Of a stretch of DNA of 64,000 nucleotides, positions 56,700 to 64,000 are shown in pieces (position 1 is the first letter of the stretch; each line of letters opens with the position of its first letter). The translations under genes and the position numbers were made by a program. The stretch is from Dasypus novemcinctus. Its lineage: Eukaryota; Chordata; Mammalia; Cingulata; Dasypodidae. Where the stretch lies: positions 28,316,770 to 28,380,769 of the forward strand of contig NC_080682.1 of assembly GCF_030445035.2 (NCBI RefSeq), written 5' to 3'. The notes under the pieces are model-generated. The model was not told where the DNA came from. It worked only from the letters and a program-made list of their open reading frames with translations, and ran no database searches.

Positions 56700-59600
56700 T
56701 CAAAATAAAAGGAACATTGTAGAAATCATTCTATGATGCCAACATTACCCTAATACCAAAGCCAAACAAAGACATCATGAGAAAGGAAAATTACAGACCA
56801 ATCTCTCTAATGAACCTAAATGCTAAAATCCTTAACAAAATACTTGCTAATCATATTCAAGAAAACATCAAATGAATTATACATCATGACCAAATGGGTT
56901 TCATCCCTGGTAAGCAAGGATGATTCAACATGAGAAAATCAATCAATGTAATACACCACATAAACAGATCAAAGGAAAAAATAATTTGACAAAATACAGC
57001 ACCCTTTCTTGATAAAAAACACTGCAAAAGATCGGAATAGAAGGAAACTTCCTAACATGATAAAGATTATATATGAAAAACCTACAGCTAACATCATTTA
57101 CAATGGTGAAATCCTAAAATCTTTCTCTCTAAGATCAGGAATGAGGAAAAGGATGCCCACTATCACCCCTCCTATTTAACATAGTTTTAGAAGTATTGGC
57201 TCAAGCACTGAGGCAAGAAATAGAAACAAAAGGCATCCAAATTGGAAAGGAAGAAGTCAAAATCTCACGATTTGCAGATGACATGATCCTATACATAGAA
57301 AGCCCTGAGAAATCTACAACAAAGCTTTTAGAACTTATAAGTGAGTTCAATAAAGTTGCAGAGTATAAGATCAATGCACACAAATCAGCAGCATTTCTGT
57401 ATACTGATAATGAACAGACTAAGGAGGAAATCGAGAAACAAATACCACTTACAATAGTAAACAAAAAAAATAAAATACCTAGGACTAAATTTAACTAAAG
57501 ATGTAAAAGACTTACACACAGAAAACTACACAACATTGTTAAGGGAAATCAAAGAATACTTAAATAAATAGGAGAATATTCCCTGTTCATGGATAGGAAG
57601 ACTAAACATTACTAAGATGTCTATCCTACACAAAATGTTCTACAGATTTAATGCAATCCGAATAAAAATCAACACAGCATTTTTAAATGAACTAGAAAAA
57701 CTAACTATGAAATTTATCTGGAAAGGAAAGAGGCCCTGAATAGCCAAAGACGTATTGAAAAAGAAAAATACAATTGGAGGAATCATACTACATGACTATA
57801 AAACATACTACAAAGCTACAGTGATCAAAACTGTGTCATATTGGCACAAGGACTGACATACTGACCAATGGAACAGAATTGAGAGTTATGTTACAGATCT
57901 TCACATATACAGTCATCTGATATCAGACAAGACCACCAAGATGGCTCAACTGGTAAAGAATGGTCTCCTCAACAACTGGTGCTTGGAGAAATGAATATCC
58001 ATATGCAAAAGAATGAAAGAGAATTACCACCTCACACTCTATAGAAAAATCAACTCAAAATGGATCAGAGACCTAAATATAAGAGGCAAGACCATAAAGA
58101 TGTTGGAAAACAATGTAGGGAAGCATCTACAGGATCTTGTAGCAGAAAATGGCTTCATGAACTTCACACCCAAAGCACAAGCAGCAAAAGAAATGTATAT
58201 AAGATGGGATCTCCTCAAAATTAAAGCCTTTTGAGCCTAAAGCTTAACAAGAAAATGAGAGGACAGCCTACTCAATGGGAGAAAATATTTGGTAACCATA
58301 TCTCTGATAGGAGACTAATATCCAGCATAAATAAAGAAATCTGCTACCTTGAAATTAAAAAGACAATCCATTTTAAAAATGGACAAGAGATTTGAACAGA
58401 CATTTCTCCAAAGAAGAAATACAAATGGTTAAAATCACATGAAAAGATGCTCAAGTTCACTAGCTATTAGGGAAATGCAAGTCAAAACTACAATGAGATA
58501 CCACCTTATACACATTAGACTGGTGGCTATTAAAAAAACAAAAGATTATAAGTGTTGGAAAGGATGTGGAGGAATGGGAATCCTTATCCACTGCTGGTGG
58601 GAATGTGGAAGTATCCAGCCATTCTGGAGGACAGTTTGGTGGTTCCTCAAAAAACTAGCTATAGATTTGCCATATGACCCAGCAATTCCACTGCTGGGAA
58701 TATACTCAGAAGAACTGAAAATAAGGACACAAACCAATATATGCATACCAATGTTTATAGCGGCACTATTAACTATTGCCAAAAGGTGGAATCAACCGAA
58801 AGGCCCATCAACAGATGAATGGATAAACAAAATGTGGGATAGACATACAATGGAATACCTACTCAGCTGTAAGAAGGAATACAGTACTAACACATGGGAT
58901 AACATGGATGAATCTTGAGGACCTTATGTTGAGTGAAGCAGGCCAGGCATTGAAGGACAAATACTATATGATCTCTCTGATATGAATTAAGCAAATCAAG
59001 TTGTCTCAGAGAACTAGAACCCGAATGATAGGCTAATAGGAAATTGGCATGGAGAGTAAAGTTGTGAGCTGATGCCTACATGGGTGAAATCTATGATAAA
59101 ATGGAGGTAAGTAGTTGTGTAGGGAAGAGATAAGGTGGGGGCATAGGGATATTATTGGGTGGGGCTTTGCAGGCTTGAGGGGGGCTAGAGTTAGGAGGAT
59201 GGGTCCGATGGTCCATGGAATTGGGTGGAGGTTCTGGGGAGAGCAGGTGAACATGGGAGATTGTAAGGTATGTGGTTGAAATTATAATGTTGAGAAAACT
59301 CTTTAGAAATAATAAGGAAGGGTTACTTGTTTAAGGTGTTTGTGGGGGCATCTGGCACAGGGTGCACCTGGAGCAGGCTTCTAGGGAGTGTGTGAGTGCT
59401 CATCTTGTCATAGTGTGTTAAATCAGTGGGTGGAGACCCATACAATGAGCAGGAAGGTGTTGTGCCTTCATCCTGGGGAGACCTGATGTTCTCAAACAGA
59501 GGGAAGTGTGTCTCTCAAGAACATGGGTGGCTCCCAGTTGGGGAGGACAGTCTAGTATGGCAAGCCCTCAGTATTGTTGCAAGTATCTACGAATCTTTTC

Positions 59601-60058
59601 CTCCAAGCAGTGAAGTTTGGTTGTCACTGTGGGCTCCAAGGGGAGGGGGAGATAGGAATAGAATAGATGGAAGAAGGGGTAACTGGGGGGCAATGGGAGT
59701 ATTCCACAAGATGCAGTGATGGATATAGAGACCATGTTAAATTTCAACAAAAATTTATAAAAGGGTATAGTATAAAATGTAAACCATAATGTAAACCATA
59801 ATGTAACTAAACATTTCAAAAAGTGTACAGTCTAAAATATAAACCATAATGTAAACCAAAATGGAACCATGGTTAGTAGCTATGTTTCAATATCTGTACT
59901 GCAGATGTAGCAAATATAACATGAACATGTAAAAAGATCATTGCTGGGGAAGGGGGAAAGGATTTGATGTTGGGTACCTAGGAGACCGCTCTATTGTATA
60001 TGTGACTTTACTGTGATCTAAAACCTTTTTGAAGACAAAATTAAAAATTAAAAAAAAA
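56700..60058 (+). mobile_element. 5'-truncated L1 with ORF2 remnants and 3'UTR
   Basis: Best-preserved L1 in the window. It starts inside ORF2 at the finger domain ('accctaataccaaagcc'), passes the reverse transcriptase active site FADD (57271-57282, in the open stretch 57196-57498), thumb and C-terminal region (58013-58234 and 58439-58918, including the Cys-rich 'CWKGCGGMGILIHCWWEC'), then a 3'UTR of about 1.1 kb and a terminal AAAAAAAAA tract at 60050-60058. Stops near 56875 and 56922 and several shifts make ORF2 inactive. Confidence 0.92.
57196..58918 (+). pseudogene. L1 ORF2p remnant (reverse transcriptase to C-terminus)
   Basis: ORF2p is the L1 endonuclease/reverse transcriptase. Open pieces: 57196-57498 (palm with [10 protein letters not shown], '[16 protein letters not shown]'), 58013-58234 (thumb-distal), 58439-58918 (C-terminal segment with 'GLLIHCWW'-like Cys motif and 'AIPLLGIYSEEL'). 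They are separated by frameshifts and stops. The endonuclease domain is absent through 5' truncation. Confidence 0.88.
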
Positions 60059-60289
60059 AGATGTAGTCACTGAGGAAGGGATGGAAGAGATTGCCCTACC
60101 ACTGTACATGAGGGCAGCACCTATTACAGTGATGAAGGCAAAATGTCAAAAACAAAGTTTTATGATATTTTTCATTTTTAATACCCTAATTTATTTTTTA
60201 CTTTTAGTTTTTCTAAATTATTATGTATTCTATTTCTACTCATTAATTCTATCTTTACTATTTCATTTTCCTACTAATTGAATTTGGCA

Positions 60290-61950
60290 ATATATTAGGC
60301 TTCATTTTTTAAGAAGTTTTGGATCATAGAGGGTTCAACTATGGCAGGTGAGGAACACCGGTTTGAGGTGTCATTGATGTGGGACACATGTTTGGGAGGG
60401 AGTTTTCCAGGGCATGTATATAGGGTATATAAAAATGTTCGGATACTCATTGGGTATTTTCATACTATGTAGACTTGCACACAACAACTGAGGGAGTGCT
60501 AAGTTCCTAGCCAAGGGAGCTCTGTCACATTCCCCAATGGAACAGCAACAATCCCTAAGTGCAAGGGCAAAGACCACTGAAGAAAGATGGTCCAATAATG
60601 GGCTATTGATAGTGACGACTATGCTTATGAGCCTGTGCTCTTAAAATTTCAACTAGGCCTAGAGCTTCAGGGTACCTAAGAGTTACCTCCTGAGAGTCTC
60701 CATGTTGCTCAAATGTGGCCACTCTCTAAGCAAACTCAGCATGTAAATGTATTACCTTCCCCCAACATGGGACATATCTCCCAGGGATGAGCTCCCTGGC
60801 AATTCCAATCCCTTATTAGGATTACTACAAATCACCAGCTGGTGATGCAACTGAAAAAGACCTTGAATAAAAGGGGTCAGTGGTAAAAATGAATGAGTGT
60901 ATACGGCTAAAAGACTTCAAAAGGAATCAGGAGGTCATCAGAGGGGTCATGCTTATGCACATCTCAGCAGGATCTTAAAGACAGCCAAAGTAGATACAAC
61001 CTCAGGTACTGGTGCTCTTGAGGGCTACAGAGACACACAGGTTCTACAGTCATGACAGATGGCTCTGGAGTTCAGTGCCTTGCCAGTGAGCTCTACTTTG
61101 GAATTTGTGCTCCTGAGTGTGATAGAGTTGGACTCAGATGTGACCTCTCTATACATGTCTTTTCTGTCACTTTTACTGAACCTATGGTTCATGCTGGGGT
61201 TGGTGTATACTCAGAAGACTTCAATCTCTGGACTGGCCATGTGCCAGCTGGGTCCTGAGCCTCAGCAGAGTTGCAACACTAACTCTGTGGTTCATTGGAC
61301 TTCCCCAGGTCAGCTAAGAGTGAGGTGAGGATGGTCAACCATAACACCAGGGAACCAAAAGTGTCTACAACTGCAAACAGGAGAATCACATCCATCAGAC
61401 ATGTGGCATCTAAGCCCCAACTCAATTTAGAGTTGGAGTGGACATGACCATCCCAGGATTCACAGGATGGAGAAATAAAATATGGATTAGAGTGGACTGA
61501 CTGGTATGCTACTATAGAACCATTGTGACTCCAGCAATGGAAGAAATTATATCATTGATGTGGAGACCGTGGCCACAGGAGTTGCTGACAGCAGGGAGAG
61601 AGAAGAAGAGGTGTGATGTGGGGACATTTTTGGGACTTGGAATTATCCTGAATGATATTGCAGAGACAGATGCAGGACATTATAAATCCTGCCTTTATCC
61701 ACTAAATGGATTGGGGGAGAGTGTAAACTACAATGTAAACTATAATCCATGCAGTGTAGTAGTGGTCCAAATGTATTCACCAAATGCAATGAATGTGCCA
61801 CAATGATGAAAGAGGTTGTTGGTGTGGGCAGAGTGGGTGGGGTGGGGTGTGGGGTATAATGGAAGCTCTTATATTTTTTAATGTAACATTTTTTGTGATC
61901 TATGTACCTTTTTCAAAAAGATAATTACATTTTTAAAAATTAGAAAAAAT
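60290..61950 (+). mobile_element. L1 3'UTR, long lineage-specific type
   Basis: Non-coding 1.6-kb block whose second half matches 25.3-25.8 kb. Landmarks: 'gggacatatctcccagggat', 'gtggcatctaagcccc', 'gtaaactacaatgtaaacta'. Ends with T- and A-rich sequence near 61880-61950. Frames inside (61052-61806) are chance. Confidence 0.7.
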
Positions 61951-61964
61951 ATAAAGAGAAGCCC

Positions 61965-62240
61965 TGATATATTCAAGTTGACAAGGCCCAAGGAGAGATG
62001 TCTGATGGCCTACATCTGAGCTCCAGGAGAAAGTAGAGATCAGAGACCAGCCATCTTGCCTTGCTGTGTGACAGGACTTCAGGGTCTGCTAGCAGTTGAT
62101 CTTTGTTGGAAAGCATTTCTGATGATGCCTTGATTTGGACACTTTCACAGCCTTGGAACTGTAAGCTTTTACTCTTTAAAATTCCCATTTTAAAGGCCAA
62201 CCCATTTCTGGTATATTGCATTGGCAGCATATGGCAAAGT
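61965..62240 (+). mobile_element. MaLR-like LTR fragment
   Basis: 'cttgccttgctgtgtgacag', 'gatgatgccttgatttgg', 'cttggaactgtaagct', 'ggccaacccatttctggtat' have the layout of the 3' half of a MaLR LTR. Only one end is present. Confidence 0.5.
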
Positions 62241-62279
62241 AAGACAAGTGTCTAAGAGTGGAATTGCTGGGTCATACAT

Positions 62280-62775
62280 GCTAGAGAAAAAAAAAAAAGG
62301 CACTCCCTGGGACATGGAGACTGACCTGATTGTAGGCAGAAAGTTTATTGGGAAGCTCTCCCAATGGAGGGGGTTTGAAGATTAGACTTAAGCCCTCCTG
62401 CCAGCATGGCAGGGATCTGAAGAGAGACTTCAGCTCACCTCTGGTAGAGTCAGTCATGAATTTATACAGTACACTATAGGCAGGAAAACGTTTAGTCAGT
62501 GACTTTGGTAAGACCCAAGGGCCAATAGGGATGGCTAGTGGTTGGTGGGCTAGGGGTAGTGAATTCTAAGATTGTGGGAGGGGTTGGTAGGGTCATGTGA
62601 CTCCTTTGTCTATTCTTGTGATGAAATGAGCTGTATCTGAACATGTAGGTTCAGGATGGGAGCTGTTCTATGTCATGGGAATGCATGTCACTGTTTGTTA
62701 ATCATTGTAAACTTTGTGATCAGTTAATCATTATACACCTTGCAAGGGAGAAACCTCTAACATTAGGGTAGACAT
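62280..62775 (-). mobile_element. Solo LTR I, antisense (boundaries approximate)
   Basis: About 0.5 kb inserted in antisense L1. Minus-strand signals: TATA-like 'gtataaattc' (about 62469-62459) and AATAAA (plus-strand tttatt 62343-62348). The left end follows a run of A's. Exact ends and duplication are unclear. Confidence 0.6.
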
Positions 62776-63281
62776 ATGTTTAACTTTATTTAAAACTGTC
62801 AGAAAGTTTTTCAAAGCCTGTACTACTTTATACTCCCACCAGCAATATATAAAATTTTCAGTAGCTCCACATCCTCTTCAAGACTTGGTGTTGTTAGCCA
62901 CTCTTGTAAATGTGTAGTGTTTTCTCATTGTGTTTTAATTAGAATTTCCCTGATAAGGGTTGTTTCTATGTGATTCATTGGTCATTTGTATATCTTCTTT
63001 GTAAAGTGCCTGGGCAAATCTTTGGCCCACTTTTTTTTTTTTTTTTTTTTTTTGACTGGCTGTCTTCTTCTTATTCATTTGTAAGAGTTCTCTATATAAC
63101 CAAGTTAATAATCCTTTACTGGTATATGTATTGCAACTATTTTTCTTGCAGTCTGAGACTCAATTTTTTATTTTCTTAACTGTATCTTTAATGAGCAAAT
63201 TAAAAAATTTTCACAAAGTCTACTTCATCAATTTTCCCTTTTATGGTTCGTGTTTTCTTTGTTCCCATTTAGGAAATCTTT

Positions 63282-63514
63282 CCCAGGAGCTGATGTGGCT
63301 CAAGCAGTTGAGCATGTGCTTCCCATGTGGGAGGTCCCTGGCTAAGTTCCCAATGCTCCTGAAAACACAAAAACAAGCAAAACAAATAGAAACAAAACAA
63401 CTCAGGGGAGCCAATGTAGCTTAGTTGTTGAGTGCCAACTTCCCACATACCTTGTCCCATGTTAAATCCCTGGCCCACAATATCTTAGAAGAAAAAAAAA
63501 AGGAAAGAAAGAAA
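63282..63514 (+). mobile_element. Tandem pair of DAS-like SINEs
   Basis: Two tRNA-like units, at about 63285 ('aggagctgatgtggctcaag') and 63403 ('ggggagccaatgtagcttag'), each with an A-rich tail. The whole pair is bounded by gaaatcttt at 63273-63281 and 63515-63523, so it may have inserted as one unit or one inside the tail of the other. Confidence 0.75.
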
Positions 63515-63535
63515 GAAATCTTTGCTTACCCAGTG

Positions 63536-64000
63536 TGAATGCCCCGGCCAGCGGGGCTGCGAACTGGGGCTCGTGGCTTGCGTGGAGGAGAATGATGAGA
63601 CAGGAGACGCGAGGAATGACAGCGAGACAGGGTGAGGATCAAGCTGCAAATTTTATTGAGGGGAACAAAGCATATATACTCTTGGGAAGGGGAGGGGTAA
63701 TAGGCGGGGGTGGAAGTTAGGGATTGGCTATGATCACCACTAACATATAGGGTGGGTTTCAGTTTACCTGCCTAGCGCCTGCCCACTGCCTTGTCAATCT
63801 GGGCAGTGGCGGGAAGACGGAGAACAAAGGCCTGAAGGGGAAGAAGAATGAGGAAGTGACAAAGCAGATTTGAGTTCTGCCATGATGTGGGACCTGACAT
63901 ATTGTGAGGAGCTAATCATAGTTTGCTCAAATGAGAGGGTTGGCTCTTCTCTGGCAGCCGTGCTACTGACTCTCGCTGAGTACGGCATACATTCTTTTTA
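63536..64000 (-). mobile_element. LTR J, class II-type, running off the window
   Basis: Starts TGAATGCCCCGG on the plus strand and interrupts antisense L1. Minus strand: TATATA (near 63678-63671) and AATAAA (plus-strand tttatt 63652-63657), about 15 bases apart as in LTRs A and F. CpG-containing first 100 bases. The other end, and whether an interior follows, lie beyond the window. It is not obviously the same family as F. Confidence 0.72.

Larger units (their letters stand above)
62245..63530 (-). mobile_element. Antisense L1 ORF2/3' region, interrupted by LTR I and SINEs
   Basis: 'gtggaattgctgggtcata' (62258-62276) continues after LTR I with 'tgtttaactttatttaaaac', 'ctcccaccagcaatatata' and further typical antisense L1 text to 'aggaaatctttcccag' and 'gaaatctttgcttaccc'. 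A T23 run (63030-63052) lies within it. Confidence 0.82.

Noticed and set aside
61052-61806. Frames of 68-93 codons as small genes
   Set aside because: They fall in an L1 3'UTR that is repeated near 25.3-25.8 kb without keeping the frames.

Overview
The window looks like repeat-dense, gene-poor intergenic DNA from a placental mammal, most likely a xenarthran (armadillo lineage). The evidence is tRNA-derived SINEs with the 'GGGAAGCAGACTTGGCCCAG' head typical of the DAS-SINE family, many LINE-1 fragments, MaLR/ERVL-like LTRs and a degenerate olfactory receptor. No intact host protein-coding gene was found. The best-preserved open frames belong to endogenous retroviruses (ERVs).

Layout: 1-7.4 kb holds an L1 tail, a DAS SINE, an olfactory-receptor pseudogene (minus strand, 2.9-3.8 kb) and old antisense L1. 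7.46-25.07 kb is one old class I-like provirus (called D here) bounded by the 4-bp duplication TATC. It contains two later class II insertions: provirus B (minus strand, 7.5-14.2 kb) inside D's 5' LTR, and provirus A (plus strand, 16.7-23.15 kb) inside its interior. A is the richest element. It has a 5' LTR, a tRNA-Lys primer site, a 604-codon gag with no stops, a -1 frameshift signal with a predicted pseudoknot, a protease frame, pol broken once by a stop and once by a frameshift, and a frameshifted env that ends abruptly just after the fusion peptide with no 3' LTR. 25-29.5 kb is L1 with a MaLR-like LTR and a DAS SINE. 30.9-40.7 kb is a complete but decayed gammaretrovirus-like provirus E (tRNA-Pro primer site, 4-bp duplication ATAG), carrying a CpG-rich 924-bp solo LTR (F) in gag and a MaLR-like LTR (K2) in its 3' LTR. 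41-48.5 kb is AT-rich L1 remnants and unassigned DNA. 48.5-55.3 kb holds an antisense ERVL-like LTR (G) interrupted by class II provirus C, then two oppositely oriented solo LTRs of one class I-like family (H and H'). 56.7-63.5 kb is mostly L1, including a relatively young 5'-truncated copy, with one more LTR (I). A further class II-like LTR (J) runs off the right edge.

How the parts relate: the nested insertions give a relative chronology (D before A and B; E before F and K2; G before C). B and C share an internal deletion and an AT-rich 'stuffer' in place of pro-pol, although their LTRs differ. They therefore look like members of a non-autonomous class II family that would have depended on proteins from intact relatives; whether A belongs to a helper lineage is not shown. 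The most unusual finds are the 33-bp YY1-like minisatellite inside A's gag, the in-frame TTTAAAC slippery site with its predicted pseudoknot, and the B/C stuffer family.
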